64,000 nt of DNA, taken from the NCBI GenBank assembly GCA_036702865.1, contig DATNQD010000076.1:1-64000 (forward strand). The letters are read 5' to 3'. The notes below the pieces were generated by a model. It saw nothing but the letters and a program-made list of their open reading frames with translations, was not told where the DNA came from and ran no database searches. This DNA comes from Trichocoleus sp. (GTDB lineage Bacteria > Cyanobacteriota > Cyanobacteriia > Elainellales > Elainellaceae). Made by a program: the position numbers and the translations under genes. Positions 55,388 to 64,000 of this stretch are shown one piece after another. Numbering within the stretch: position 1 is the first letter of the stretch; every line of letters begins with the position of its first letter.

Positions 55388-55901
55388 GGTCGCTGCGGGA
55401 TGACGAGACACCCTGATAAACAATCGACGAGACAATCGGTTTGGGGCAGCTCCAAAAGGGTGGAAAAGCTGACTGATAGCAAGATGGCTGCTTTATAGAA
55501 TTCCCAGTTCCCAAAACGGAATCACGGGTTCTAGCGCCGAACTCTGTATTTTTTTCGTCAAGATAGTTGAGTCGTGTAAGTTCCCTCTTTTCCTAAGGAG
55601 GACTCGGAGAAAGCAAACCGATTTGCAATTTCTCAAGCAGCCGCTTGAATGATTGAATGACTTCTAAACTAAAAGCGGCTGCGGCAGGATCAATTACCCA
55701 AAATGATGAGTCTTTAAACTTGAGTTGATGAAATTCTATCGATGAAAAACCTTTTTCTTGAAATAATTTGTGCCTGAAACTCAGTACCAGAATTACGATA
55801 GATATCACCGTATGTGGTGGTGAAATAGTAAGATTCAAAACTAGAGCACGCTATCTTTCCCACTCATCGGTTTCGGCGTCCGCATTTACGAGTGTTTTGC
55901 T
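55388..55901. other. 514-bp region upstream of two divergent genes
   Basis: Between the triple-repeat gene (minus) and the FAD oxidoreductase (plus). An 81-codon minus frame at 55593-55838 ends in VIQSFKRLLEKLQIGLL, vaguely like the tail of the 70-aa protein at 23653-23865, but the rest does not match. I see no convincing gene. Confidence 0.35.
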
Positions 55902-57866
55902 GTGAGCCAACTGCCTCCTCTTCGTCAATTTGCCCAACTAGCTCTATTTGCCGTTCTCCTACCGCTTAGTGCAACTGGTTTGCTCGGTGCGCTGCAATAC
56001 TACTCCTGGGGTGGTACGGTTACACCGCTCTCTTCAGCATCATCGGCTCCTGATACCAGTGCCAAGGTCGTTGGTTCCGAGACGATCGATCGCCTGGTCA
56101 ACCGTCTTAATGGCAGACCAACCCTTTCTCCTTTACCCCAGCCGAAAGAAGTTTGGGAATGTGAGGTCGTGGTGATTGGGGGTTCGTTGGGGGGGGTATC
56201 GGCAGCAGCAGAATCAATGCATTCTGGCGCAAAGACTTGTTTGATCGAGCTTTCTCCCTGGCTGGGTGGGCAGATCAGTTCGCAGGGTGTCTCAGCAATT
56301 GATGAATCTTCGACGATGAATGGGCGGCAAAACCTGTCCCCAAACTGGTTAGATTTCAAGGCTCTCATTGAACAACAGCAGCTCAATGTGCCTGCCTGGA
56401 CAAATCTTGCTTCGCCCCAACCGATCGCAAATCTCAACAGTTGTTGGGTAGCAACGCTCTGTTTTTTGCCTAAAGCAGGGATGACCGCATCAGAGGAATG
56501 GCTAAAAACAGCAGTGGCTCAGGCTCCTGGCAGTCGATGGGCAGCTTCTACAGCGTTTAAAGGAGCGGAGTTTGATCCGACCGGAAGACTGATTACAGCC
56601 GTTTATGCAGTACAGCGCCTTCCTCGCAATCCAGCTTATATCCCGTTAGGTCGTCCTTCTCAAGAACTGCCTGCCTGGTACTCTTGGTCGTCCAATGACC
56701 AGTTTGAGAAAGTGCCGATTCGGCTCCAGGCTCCTCCAGGCAAGCAAATGATTGTGATTGATGCCACCGACACTGGAGAACTGATCGGCTGGGCAGGGAT
56801 TCCTTATCGCTTAGGCTCAGAGGCGCGAACCACAACTAGTGAATCGTTTGCTTCTAAGCAAGATAACCCTGACTGCACCCAGGCGTTTACCTTTCCCTTC
56901 AGTCTGGCAATTCTGGATGATGGCGGAGCCAGTCAGCAACTGCTCTCTCAAGTTAAACCTGACTACTCAAAGGCAGAGCATCGGCAGCTTTATGACATGG
57001 AAGGCTTCCCGATGTTTAAGGGAGCGAGTTTGTTCAACTACCGCCGTATCCTCAGCAGCACCAAAAATGATCCGCGATCGGACGGTCCTGCCTCCGGTGA
57101 TATCTCAATGATCAACTGGAACCGGGGTAACGATTGGACTTACATGGATCCGCCCCTGATCCTCAACGAGAAAAAGATTGCAGAATCGGGACAGCACCAA
57201 AACTGGATGGGGGGATTGTCGCTGAGTTCGCTGCGTCATGCCGAAGAACATGCGCTGTTGTTTGCAGAATGGTTGATGGAAACACAGGCATCGGAAGCCT
57301 ATCCCTTGACCTATCTTTATGGACCTGATGCCCCGATGGGTACAGCCTCTGGGCTGAGCATGGCACCTTATATCCGTGAAGGACGCAGAACTTTGGGGCG
57401 CAGCGCCTATGGACAATACGAATTTATGATTCGGGAAGCAGATATTCGGGTAGATATGCGCGGCGGACGCAATTTTAAGCCAACGACGATCGCCCTGACG
57501 CACTATGGGATCGATATGCATGGCTGCCGCTATCGCAACTGGGAAGAGACATGGGAAGCCAGCAGTGCCCCTCTCCGCGACGAGAGCCTGGTTAAGCCCA
57601 TTTATATTCCACTCGAAGCCCTGATTCCCCAAGAAATTGATAACTTGTTGATCGGAGGCAAATCGATCGCCGCAACCCACATTGTGAATGCCGCAACGCG
57701 CCTTCATTACGGCGAATGGGTGATCGGCGGGGCAGCAGGCGCAACGGCAGGTTGGATTATTAACCACAAACAACCCGGACTGTTACCTCCGATGCTGGTT
57801 CGTCAGAAGCTTACGAGTAGCCTTCAGCAATATTTGCGCGATCGGGGCTTTAGCCTGGACTGGTAG
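55902..57866 (+). CDS. FAD-dependent oxidoreductase
   Basis: A 654-aa protein with a GTG start and a hydrophobic N-terminal helix (LALFAVLLPLSATGLLGAL, about residues 12-30), so it is membrane-anchored or exported. The FAD fold begins with ECEVVVIGGSLGGVSAAAESM (about 86-106), GxGxxG being GGSLGG, then CLIELSPWLGGQISSQGVSA. The late flavin-contacting segment is DNLLIGGKSIAATHIVNAATRLHYGEWVIGGAAGAT. It belongs to the FAD_oxidored (PF12831) group. The substrate is unknown. It stands alone, with a 12-bp tandem repeat just after the stop. Confidence 0.82.
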   Translation: MSQLPPLRQFAQLALFAVLLPLSATGLLGALQYYSWGGTVTPLSSASSAPDTSAKVVGSETIDRLVNRLNGRPTLSPLPQPKEVWECEVVVIGGSLGGVSAAAESMHSGAKTCLIELSPWLGGQISSQGVSAIDESSTMNGRQNLSPNWLDFKALIEQQQLNVPAWTNLASPQPIANLNSCWVATLCFLPKAGMTASEEWLKTAVAQAPGSRWAASTAFKGAEFDPTGRLITAVYAVQRLPRNPAYIPLGRPSQELPAWYSWSSNDQFEKVPIRLQAPPGKQMIVIDATDTGELIGWAGIPYRLGSEARTTTSESFASKQDNPDCTQAFTFPFSLAILDDGGASQQLLSQVKPDYSKAEHRQLYDMEGFPMFKGASLFNYRRILSSTKNDPRSDGPASGDISMINWNRGNDWTYMDPPLILNEKKIAESGQHQNWMGGLSLSSLRHAEEHALLFAEWLMETQASEAYPLTYLYGPDAPMGTASGLSMAPYIREGRRTLGRSAYGQYEFMIREADIRVDMRGGRNFKPTTIALTHYGIDMHGCRYRNWEETWEASSAPLRDESLVKPIYIPLEALIPQEIDNLLIGGKSIAATHIVNAATRLHYGEWVIGGAAGATAGWIINHKQPGLLPPMLVRQKLTSSLQQYLRDRGFSLDW

Positions 57867-57876
57867 CGTCTAGATT

Positions 57877-57910
57877 GAGAGGCAATATGAGAGGCAATAT
57901 GAGAGGCAAT
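57877..57910 (+). repeat. Tandem 12-bp repeat
   Basis: GAGAGGCAATAT repeats twice in full (57877-57888, 57889-57900) and once partly (57901-57910) between the FAD oxidoreductase stop and the end of the L,D-transpeptidase gene. Probably a slippage tract. Confidence 0.7.
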
Positions 57911-57926
57911 GGAATGAGAGGACTGC

Positions 57927-58556
57927 CTAGGGCACAACACTCACCTTCGTGCCTACGCCCACCATCTCAAACAGCTTTTGCACATCGCGATCGTACATCC
58001 GGATACAGCCGTGTGAGGCAGGTGTGCCAACAGTTTCTTCGTTGGGAGTGCCATGAAAACCAATGAAATTGTTGCCATCTGTCCAGAAGCCAATCCAGCG
58101 AGTGCCAAGGGGGTTATCGCTGCCCGCCGGAATCACCTCTCCGGTAAAAGGGTTTTGCCAGGAAGGATTGCGAAGCATCTGCAAGACTTGATAGCTTCCG
58201 GTTGGCGTTTCCCAGCCACTTCGCCCGATCGCAATGGGGAAGCTCGTTTTCACCTGATCATTTTGATAAACGTAAACTCGTCGATCGGCTAGCTTAATCA
58301 CCAGCCGAATCACAGGCTTTAGGTCGGGCAAAAACCGATCAGGGCTACCCAAACTTGGTAGATCGGGTGTTGTTTGCACAGCAAGCTGGTCTAAAGCCGC
58401 AGAGGTTGAGGTGGGGTTTATCGGACGTGACCCCGAAGTCGCTCCAGGCAGAGGGCCGGCTTGAGCCGGAGCCATCAGGAGAACTGTGGGAGCCAAGGCA
58501 AACAAAGCCGCTGCAGGAGCCGCAATCACATTCTGAATTAATTCACCGATCGCCAT
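57927..58556 (-). CDS. L,D-transpeptidase (YkuD domain)
   Basis: A 209-aa protein from ATG 58556; 17 codons upstream in frame look spurious. A signal peptide (residues 1-32: IQNVIAAPAAALFALAPTVLL ... PAQAG) is followed by a Ser/Thr/Pro linker and the YkuD domain (about 90-205). The catalytic motif is HGTPNEETVGTPASHGCIRMYDRD with His and the Cys of SHGCIRM. It forms 3-3 cross-links in peptidoglycan or attaches proteins to it. Peptidoglycan-binding proteins lie 4 kb away on the same strand, but there is no operon. Confidence 0.9.
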   Translation of the reverse strand: MAIGELIQNVIAAPAAALFALAPTVLLMAPAQAGPLPGATSGSRPINPTSTSAALDQLAVQTTPDLPSLGSPDRFLPDLKPVIRLVIKLADRRVYVYQNDQVKTSFPIAIGRSGWETPTGSYQVLQMLRNPSWQNPFTGEVIPAGSDNPLGTRWIGFWTDGNNFIGFHGTPNEETVGTPASHGCIRMYDRDVQKLFEMVGVGTKVSVVP

Positions 58557-59134
58557 TTGTTTGAATTCACAATGATCTGAGACAATATCGTACCGTTCAT
58601 CCGTCACATTCTATGGCAGACATCGATAGCCAACGGTCAGTCCCTTCAGGGTCTTAATCCGCTCAGCTTGTTCTAGCCTACTTGAGAACTGTTATAGCCT
58701 AACCTCTCTTGCTTCTACATTTTGAAAGAGACAAGTTAGAGAAATACGACGAACGAACTCAAGATTCGTTTCCATCTCAAAAATTCAACCCTGAACAAAC
58801 CTGTTGATTTGTTGTTTAAACAGGCTGAAAAGGACAAACGGCTCAGTCTGAACCCAACAAGCTCGCTCTCCCTTGAACTGTCACCGAGACCTATTTTCTA
58901 TTTCCCATCCTCGGCTTCAGTTAGTAATAAGTAATCATTACTTTGAACTCTATCTCTGGGTACATACTCCCTGAATTTTTTTTCTCTAAGCTCATAAAAG
59001 CCCTGAATTCAATGGTAAATTTGGGTGTTTAGCGTTTAGCGATGTTGACTTGCTAATGTTTCAAACCAAACATTGAGTGAGTTCTATTTCTTACAGTTTT
59101 CGCTGTGTATCACAAAGCGATAGGAGAATTGACA
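58557..59134. other. 578-bp divergent promoter region
   Basis: AT-rich DNA between the L,D-transpeptidase gene (minus) and the secreted-protein gene (plus). It contains the perfect inverted repeat at 58929-58943. No gene seen. Confidence 0.45.
58929..58943. promoter_or_regulatory. Candidate operator: AAGTAAT-C-ATTACTT
   Basis: A perfect 7-bp inverted repeat around one base, about 190 bp before the start of the secreted-protein gene and 370 bp before the L,D-transpeptidase gene. Such odd-spaced palindromes are typical of dimeric repressor sites, but the regulator is unknown. Confidence 0.35.
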
Positions 59135-59710
59135 ATGAGTTTTCATCATGGCAAGCTGCTTGCAGGTACAGCCGTTGCGCTTCTCACCTGTGTGGGAACG
59201 ATCGCTCCAGCATTTGCTCGCCCCCTGAGTCAGGCGAACGAAGGACAGTTACTTAGCCAGGTAAACCGACCGGAGCGGGAAGGTGTACCTACAGCGAACG
59301 TAGAAACGGTCTCTGGTCGCGTTGTCGGCATTAGTGGTGACCAGGTTCAGTTGCGCCTGTCTAACAATGAGACTCGCACCTACACGATCCCTCAGGAGTC
59401 ACAACAGCAATATAATCTGCAAACTGGCTCAGATGTTACGTTGTCGGTCACTCGGGGCACGAATACAGTTGTGGCAATTAACCCAGTCAACCGCGCTGGC
59501 GACCCAACGACAACTGTTGGTGCTACAGAAAACACAACTGGCAGCACAACCGGAACCACAGGCAGCACCACTACCTCTGGATCGAGTACGGTTATCCGCA
59601 GGGAAACAACCGTGACCCAACAGCAACAAACGCCAGCACCACGTCCCACAACTCAAACACCAGCACCACGTCCTGCTCCTACCCAAACCCCAGTTCGGGC
59701 CCTCTGGTAG
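59135..59710 (+). CDS. Secreted protein with low-complexity tail
   Basis: A 191-aa protein from ATG 59135, with TAGGAG at 59121-59126; a longer start at 59105 has no such site. Signal peptide to about residue 28 (AVALLTCVGTIAPAFA). A small beta domain (about 58-110) contains VSGRVVGISGDQVQLRLSN and TYTIPQESQ, which look like an OB- or SH3-like barrel. From about residue 125 it is Thr/Gly/Ser-rich and then Pro/Gln-rich with repeated TPAPRP. Likely periplasmic or surface-exposed. Function unknown. Confidence 0.75.
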   Translation: MSFHHGKLLAGTAVALLTCVGTIAPAFARPLSQANEGQLLSQVNRPEREGVPTANVETVSGRVVGISGDQVQLRLSNNETRTYTIPQESQQQYNLQTGSDVTLSVTRGTNTVVAINPVNRAGDPTTTVGATENTTGSTTGTTGSTTTSGSSTVIRRETTVTQQQQTPAPRPTTQTPAPRPAPTQTPVRALW

Positions 59711-59756
59711 GCAACGGGTTTTAAGCAGCATTGTGTAGCAAACTGAATTAGTTCTT

Positions 59757-59784
59757 AAGGGCGAGTCCAATCCGCCCTTTTTTG
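59757..59784 (+). terminator. Terminator of the secreted-protein gene
   Basis: AAGGGCG (59757-59763) pairs with CGCCCTT (59773-59779) and runs into TTTTTTG, 46 bp after the stop. Confidence 0.85.
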
Positions 59785-59846
59785 TTGGTCTTCTGATTGA
59801 ATTTGTTTGACTAAACCGATCAGAGATAAGAACTGATGATGGACAT

Positions 59847-60731
59847 TTACTGCGGAGACTGAGACGGTTCCATCTGCGCCGATCGACTAATTTGAGCCAG
59901 AGTTTCTCGAATACGCGGTAGGGCAAGAAAGGTCTTTGCATCCGTCAACAACTGATCGCCCCACAGATTATCCTGCAAAAACTTTGGATCTGCGTAGCGA
60001 TTATCGAGCCGAAGTGCAACTTCTCCCGCCTGGAGGGCTTGCTCAGTATTTCCCTCGCGATGCAGTGCGACTGCAAGGGCAAGTTGCGGCTCAGGCTGAT
60101 TGCGATCGATCTTCAGAGCTTGCTGCCAGCGGTCGATCGCCTCTCTGACGTTGCCCCGCTCATAAAGCACCAGACCCATATTATTGATTGCAGGCCAGAA
60201 CTGAGCGTCTATCTGAACCGCTTTTTGGTATTCTGCGATCGCCTGATCATACTGCTTCATCTTGTAGTAAGCGTTGCCCAAATCAAATAGTGCACCGGGC
60301 GTTTCTGGCTTAATCCGTAGCCCTGCCTGAAAAGATTGCACCGCAGATTGATAGTTGGCTTGCTGAAAATAGGCAGATCCCAGGGCAAACAAAACGGCTG
60401 CATTCCGTGGGTCAAGCGATCGAGCTTTGAGTAGGGCTTGAATTGCCGGGTCAGACTGTTGAAGCTGGAGATAAAGACTGCCTAATAGCGACCAAACCTG
60501 AGCGTTTTTCGGAGCCAGTTGAGAAGCCAATTGTGCCCTTGAAAGTGCCAGTTCATACTGCTGGAATTGCGCCAGTTGAGCAGATTCTTGGGCAAGTCCT
60601 AAGCCCTCCTGCTCAAGTTGCTGGTTGTCTAGCTGCACAAAATGGGGGATGAGGGCTTGAGCAAAGACGGGTTGAGCAACTCCCCACAAGCCAGCAACCA
60701 TCAAAAGCGACAAGGAAAAACGTTTGGGCAC
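59847..60731 (-). CDS. Secreted TPR-repeat protein
   Basis: A 294-aa protein with a GTG start, signal peptide to about residue 24 (SLSLLMVAGLWGVAQPVFA) and six TPR-like units. The clearest are AQVWSLLGSLYLQLQQSDPAIQALLKARSLDP, AAVLFALGSAYFQQANYQSAVQSFQAGLRIKP, PGALFDLGNAYYKMKQYDQAIAEYQKAVQID and WPAINNMGLVLYERGNVREAIDRWQQALKID. It is probably a periplasmic or thylakoid-lumen scaffold protein. The partner is unknown. Confidence 0.85.
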   Translation of the reverse strand: MPKRFSLSLLMVAGLWGVAQPVFAQALIPHFVQLDNQQLEQEGLGLAQESAQLAQFQQYELALSRAQLASQLAPKNAQVWSLLGSLYLQLQQSDPAIQALLKARSLDPRNAAVLFALGSAYFQQANYQSAVQSFQAGLRIKPETPGALFDLGNAYYKMKQYDQAIAEYQKAVQIDAQFWPAINNMGLVLYERGNVREAIDRWQQALKIDRNQPEPQLALAVALHREGNTEQALQAGEVALRLDNRYADPKFLQDNLWGDQLLTDAKTFLALPRIRETLAQISRSAQMEPSQSPQ

Positions 60732-60877
60732 GGCTAACCTTCTATTGAACGAAAAATTAAACAGACGAAATCTGTAAACGGTGGTGTTTCACACGCTTCT
60801 TAGATTAGACGATCTACAATCTATCCTGGCAAAAATCTTTGTGAATCCTGAAGTTTTAATCTCCAATGCATTGCCAC

Positions 60878-61645
60878 CTAACATAGCTTCTGCGCGAGTT
60901 CCAGGTCAAAGTATCGGTGGTTTAGCGGGTCACCAGCGATCGGCTCAAATGGCTCATCCGGTTCGCCGAGATGGTTCAAAACCAGCACTGCATCTGTAAA
61001 ATCTTGATGACGGGTATAGTCATTAACAGTGATCACCGTGGGTAGGTTGGCTTGGCGGGCTGAGGTTAATCCATGCTGCGAGTCTTCAAACGCTATACAA
61101 GCTTCAGGGGGAAGTTCGAGTGCTTGTAACGCATAGAAATAGATGTCAGGTGCAGGTTTCTTTGCCGGAACGATATCGCCCGCCGCAATCACTTCAAACC
61201 AGGACTGAGCATCTGATCCCAGCGTAGACTCAAGCAGTGCTGTCACATTATCAGGGGTCGTGGTGGTCGCAATGGCAAGCCTCATGCCTGCCGATCGCGC
61301 TTCCGCTAAGAGTCGCTTTACCCCCGGACGCAGAGGAATGCCGCCTTCCCGCAGGAGCGTGGTGTAGTGCGTCGTTTTGTTGGCGTGCAGCTTCGCAATA
61401 AATTCTTTGAGTGTGCCCTCAAACTGTGCTGGCACTTGAAAGTCAGGGCGATAGCGATCGATGTAGTATTGCATTCGCTCTTTTCCCCCGGTTACAGTCA
61501 GCAGCTCACCATATTGCTCAACTGACCAGTCCCAATCTAAACCTGCGTCAGCAAAAGCTCGGTTAAAGGCAACCCGATGTCCATCGCGTTCGGTGTCAGC
61601 GAGCGTTCCATCTACATCAAAAATGAGGGCTTGGAGTTGCGGCAT
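60878..61645 (-). CDS. HAD hydrolase, CbbY-like
   Basis: A 255-aa phosphatase from ATG 61645; the frame also runs to a GTG at 61696. The nucleophile motif is IFDVDGTLADTERDGHRVAFN (Asp at about residues 9 and 11), the Lys is in AAGDIVPAKKPAPDIYFYALQAL and the acidic motif is IAFEDSQHGLTSA. The cap begins with HRVAFNRAFADAGLDWDW. The family includes CbbY, a phosphatase of the Calvin-cycle by-product xylulose-1,5-bisphosphate. The closest members I know are plastid/cyanobacterial. Confidence 0.85.
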   Translation of the reverse strand: MPQLQALIFDVDGTLADTERDGHRVAFNRAFADAGLDWDWSVEQYGELLTVTGGKERMQYYIDRYRPDFQVPAQFEGTLKEFIAKLHANKTTHYTTLLREGGIPLRPGVKRLLAEARSAGMRLAIATTTTPDNVTALLESTLGSDAQSWFEVIAAGDIVPAKKPAPDIYFYALQALELPPEACIAFEDSQHGLTSARQANLPTVITVNDYTRHQDFTDAVLVLNHLGEPDEPFEPIAGDPLNHRYFDLELAQKLC

Positions 61646-62061
61646 GGCGATCGATTTTGAAGAACAATTTGCTGAGAAAATTATCTGCTCTTTCACAAAC
61701 AGATATGGTACATTTGTATTAGGGAACTCGCTATCGGCACTAGCGCATAGTACATGAAAACTACGGCATACTTGCCAACAGTTTTTAAGTCTATCTCGCT
61801 GGGGTCAATAGTCCAACCTTCCCTGTATGACCGACTCCTCAAAACAGTCAGGGTACCCTGTTTCATCATGATGGACTGGTCGGTTACCTCACAATTATCT
61901 ATGTTATTTGCAGCACAAAATTAGACGCTCTGCCAAAGCTGCCAGCGTCACTGCGTCATGTTATTCAATCGTGATTACCAGAACAATTACTAAAGCAGCA
62001 GAACCAGTCACCCACTCTGGGTAAACAAAACCTTTGGAACCTGGCGTTCGTTCCCTGCTGC
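61646..62061. other. 416-bp intergenic region
   Basis: Between the HAD gene and the peptidoglycan-binding-protein gene. A 58-codon minus frame (61693-61869, starting MMKQGTLTVLRSRSYREGW) is open here; it has no ribosome-binding site or terminator and I do not accept it as a gene. AAACAG/CTGTTT at 61843-61864 is a small hairpin. Confidence 0.35.
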
Positions 62062-63003
62062 CTATGTATAGCCACCCAGACCCAATCGATCGAGCGTTGT
62101 GCTGTCTGCAATACCGCTAATGGCTAAGTTGTTGCTGCGCTGGAAGGCGATCACTGCCTGCTCCGTGTTTGCTTCATAGATTCCCGTGATCGGGCCACTG
62201 TAGAACCCAAGCTGTCTTAGAGCAATTTGCAAATCTGCTACATAAGGACCTCGATCGCCGATCCGCAGTTGATTTGTACCTCCGACTGGAATCCCTGGGG
62301 TTGGGGTCACGGGAGGAGTAGGTGTAATGGGACGATATGAGCCACCTCCCAATGCTATCCAGGTTGCTTCACCAACAATGCCATCCACGCCCAAGCCTCG
62401 ATCGCGCTGAAAAGCTTTGACACCACTTTCAGTCAAAGAGGCAAAAAATCCGGTTGCAGGAGCATCAAAATAGCCTGCCGATCTCAGCAACTCTTGAACC
62501 TGTCGTACAGTTTCTCCATTGTCTCCGCGACGCAGAAAGACCCCACGGATTGGCTGAGTTTCGTTTGGGCGAACGTTAACAAAACCCGGGTTTCTGTAAT
62601 CGTTCGTGACACTGGGGCGAATGTAAGCGGGATCAGGCTGCGCTGGATAAATAACGGGTGTGTTACAGGGTTTAACACAGGTTACGTTTGTGGTATTGCA
62701 GGTGCCTGTCGTTACAACTTTGGTTGTGTTGTTGGCTGTTGCAGCCCGAACATCGGTGTAGCCCGTATCTGCCGATCGACTGCCAAAACTCGGATCAAAA
62801 TCTTCGACTGCCGCAGCCGTTTGTGCTGCCGTTGTCCAAACTGCACTGGAAAGACAGAGTAAACCGATCGCCACCTTGCCACAGCGAACAGGCAGCAACC
62901 GAGCAAGCAATTGGCTCTGTATCTCTTCTGTTGCAATTGTTTCAATCCACCCTGCAAATTGCTCATCCATCTGAGCAACCTCAAGGTAAGCAAAGGTTTC
63001 CAT
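62062..63003 (-). CDS. Peptidoglycan-binding protein with two PGB domains
   Basis: A 313-aa protein. The N-terminal leader METFAYLEVAQMDE is followed, unusually late (about residues 43-60), by a hydrophobic segment VAIGLLCLSSAVWTTAA. Then comes a variable region with a Cys-containing stretch (TGTCNTTNVTCVKPC) and two PG_binding_1 modules: GDNGETVRQVQELLRSAGYF ... VDGIVGEATWIAL (about 180-240) and GDRGPYVADLQIALRQLGFY ... SGIADSTTLDRLG (about 250-310). It probably anchors to the cell wall. A paralogue lies immediately upstream. Confidence 0.88.
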   Translation of the reverse strand: METFAYLEVAQMDEQFAGWIETIATEEIQSQLLARLLPVRCGKVAIGLLCLSSAVWTTAAQTAAAVEDFDPSFGSRSADTGYTDVRAATANNTTKVVTTGTCNTTNVTCVKPCNTPVIYPAQPDPAYIRPSVTNDYRNPGFVNVRPNETQPIRGVFLRRGDNGETVRQVQELLRSAGYFDAPATGFFASLTESGVKAFQRDRGLGVDGIVGEATWIALGGGSYRPITPTPPVTPTPGIPVGGTNQLRIGDRGPYVADLQIALRQLGFYSGPITGIYEANTEQAVIAFQRSNNLAISGIADSTTLDRLGLGGYT

Positions 63004-63264
63004 TTCACTTTCTCCTCAACTGAATCTCCTGAACTAAAAAGGGCGTAACTGAATCAGCCACACCCCATTAAGGTTTTGCTTTAACCTGCTTGCTACTGCT
63101 TCAGGTTGAATTGCTTAAACTGACTCAGTCACGCAAACAGTTTTATGAATTAAGAACCAGAGCAATTGCAACGACCTATGCTCAGACATCGTTTTCAGAC
63201 ATTAGTTGTTGAAACGATCGAGATGCCATTGAAATGCTCTAGGCAAGAATCAAACCTGAGTTGC

Positions 63265-64000
63265 TTAGACAAAGGAAGCGGCAGTTGAAGGACCAAAGAT
63301 TCCATCTGCAACAAGTCCAGACGCTCGCTGATAAGCAATCAAAGCGGCTTCTGTGGATGAGCCAAAGTAGCCTGTCGCCAGACCGGGAGCCAGGAATCCT
63401 CGGTTGATCAACTGCTGCTGTAGCCCAGCGACCCCAGATCCGGAATCACCATACTGAAGAATTACACCGCCTTCTTCTGGACGAACCGCTTGGTAGTTAA
63501 GTGCATCAAGCGTAGCAGGACCTGCCAAACCATCTGCAACCAAGCCATAATCCCGCTGGAATGCAAGCAGGGCGCTCTCAGTTGCTGAACCGAAGTACCC
63601 CGTTTGCGGCACAAAGTAGCCAGCATTGGAAAGTAGGCGTTGCAGGTCACTTACTCCTGAACCAGAATCACCGTAACCAAGAGAGCCGCCCGGACGAACG
63701 GGTTGGAAACCTTCAAGAGCACCAAAGGTGGCGGAACCAGCAACTCCATCTGCCACTAAACCCTGTGCCGCCTGGTAGTTTGCAACTGCATCCGCTGTAT
63801 AGCTACCGTAATAGCCAGTGGCGCTGCCAGAAAAATATCCAGCATTTGCCAACAGGTTTTGCAGATAAGTAACATCAGGACCGCTGTCTCCCTGATATAA
63901 AGTCAGGGCTTGAGCCGCGCCTGCCATACCGACGGCAACCGTCGAACAAGCCGCACCGATCGCCAGTGCTGCCAGTTGACCAGGAAGCTTTGACTCTGAG
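63265..64000 (-). CDS. Peptidoglycan-binding protein with three PGB domains (start beyond right edge)
   Basis: The reading frame is open through the right edge: before the Met at 63927 it reads SESKLPGQLAALAIGAACS, then TVAVGMAGAAQAL. So the true start lies outside the window and the Met at 63927 is internal, inside the hydrophobic segment. At least 245 codons are visible. Three PG_binding_1 modules follow: GDSGPDVTYLQNLLANAGYF, GDSGSGVSDLQRLLSNAGYF and GDSGSGVAGLQQQLINRGFL, each ending near a DG(V/L/I)xGxxT motif. It is a paralogue of the gene downstream on the same strand, 261 bp apart. Confidence 0.88.
   Translation of the reverse strand, partial: SESKLPGQLAALAIGAACSTVAVGMAGAAQALTLYQGDSGPDVTYLQNLLANAGYFSGSATGYYGSYTADAVANYQAAQGLVADGVAGSATFGALEGFQPVRPGGSLGYGDSGSGVSDLQRLLSNAGYFVPQTGYFGSATESALLAFQRDYGLVADGLAGPATLDALNYQAVRPEEGGVILQYGDSGSGVAGLQQQLINRGFLAPGLATGYFGSSTEAALIAYQRASGLVADGIFGPSTAASFV

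Noticed and set aside
55593-55838. 81-codon minus frame ending in KRLLEKLQIGLL
   Set aside because: Its tail vaguely resembles the 70-aa protein at 23653-23865, but the rest does not align, and there is no ribosome-binding site.
57105-57773. 222-codon minus-strand frame inside the FAD oxidoreductase
   Set aside because: Shadow frame, Cys/His-rich with no family resemblance.
61693-61869. 58-codon minus frame upstream of the HAD gene
   Set aside because: Open but overlapping the HAD extension, no ribosome-binding site and no terminator; not enough to call a gene.
1-64000. tRNA, rRNA, tmRNA or CRISPR arrays
   Set aside because: By eye I found no cloverleaf with a GGTTCGA-type T-loop in an intergenic region and no regularly spaced direct repeats. 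A tRNAscan or CRISPR search would settle it.

Overview
The window is a cyanobacterial chromosome segment. The evidence is the very frequent CGATCG / GCGATCGC (HIP1-type) octamers throughout, a CyaC-type histidine kinase–adenylyl cyclase, AcnB, polyphosphate glucokinase, a Sll1717-type ATPase, J-domain and pentapeptide-repeat proteins, and several small proteins of cyanobacterial type. The gene mix suits a filamentous or Leptolyngbya-like lineage, but the species cannot be read from the sequence.

Layout. 1-49: the first codons of an IS1182-like transposase run off the left edge. 150-8337 (minus): an unusual cluster in the order class I HMG-CoA reductase, UbiA prenyltransferase, an orphan ATP-dependent dikinase, a GNAT acetyltransferase, a BtaA-like (DUF3419) aminocarboxypropyl transferase and, after a 286-bp gap holding a PIN-toxin relic, a phytol/dolichol-kinase-like membrane protein. 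Cyanobacteria make isoprenoids by the MEP pathway, so an HMG-CoA reductase with all its catalytic residues, next to prenyl-transfer, prenol-kinase and lipid-headgroup genes, is the most interesting part of the window. My inference is a pathway for an undescribed prenyl lipid. 8729-19405: DUF2949 protein, FtsH, a degenerate M48-like protein, YqiA-like esterase, SDR, ureidoglycolate-lyase-family protein, BON-like protein, J-domain/pentapeptide fusion and acetolactate synthase with a C-terminal zinc ribbon. 19598-25168: two small proteins (52 and 45 aa), ExbB/ExbD, an ABC exporter, a 70-aa protein and RNase III.

25227-35136: Sll1717-type ATPase, polyphosphate glucokinase, a solitary adenine-N6 methyltransferase of type IIG architecture without a visible nuclease, an MBL-fold protein lacking its metal motif, site-2 protease, a coiled-coil protein overlapping threonine synthase tail to tail, a multicopper-oxidase relic and a small membrane protein. 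35178-46768: GlgX, GcvH and GcvP of glycine cleavage, NmrA-like reductase, GNAT and CyaC. 47041-49080: an AT-rich island without CGATCG sites, carrying a DUF2726 nuclease-like protein and a membrane-anchored unknown. 49424-64000: a small conserved protein, AcnB, a glyoxalase-fold protein, a pentapeptide protein co-transcribed with a triple-repeat protein, an FAD oxidoreductase, an L,D-transpeptidase, a secreted protein, a TPR protein, a CbbY-like phosphatase and two peptidoglycan-binding proteins, the last cut by the right edge.

Most genes are single-copy housekeeping functions on alternating strands. The lipid-like cluster, the ATPase/methyltransferase stretch and the AT-rich island are the accessory parts. 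I saw no tRNA, rRNA or CRISPR array.
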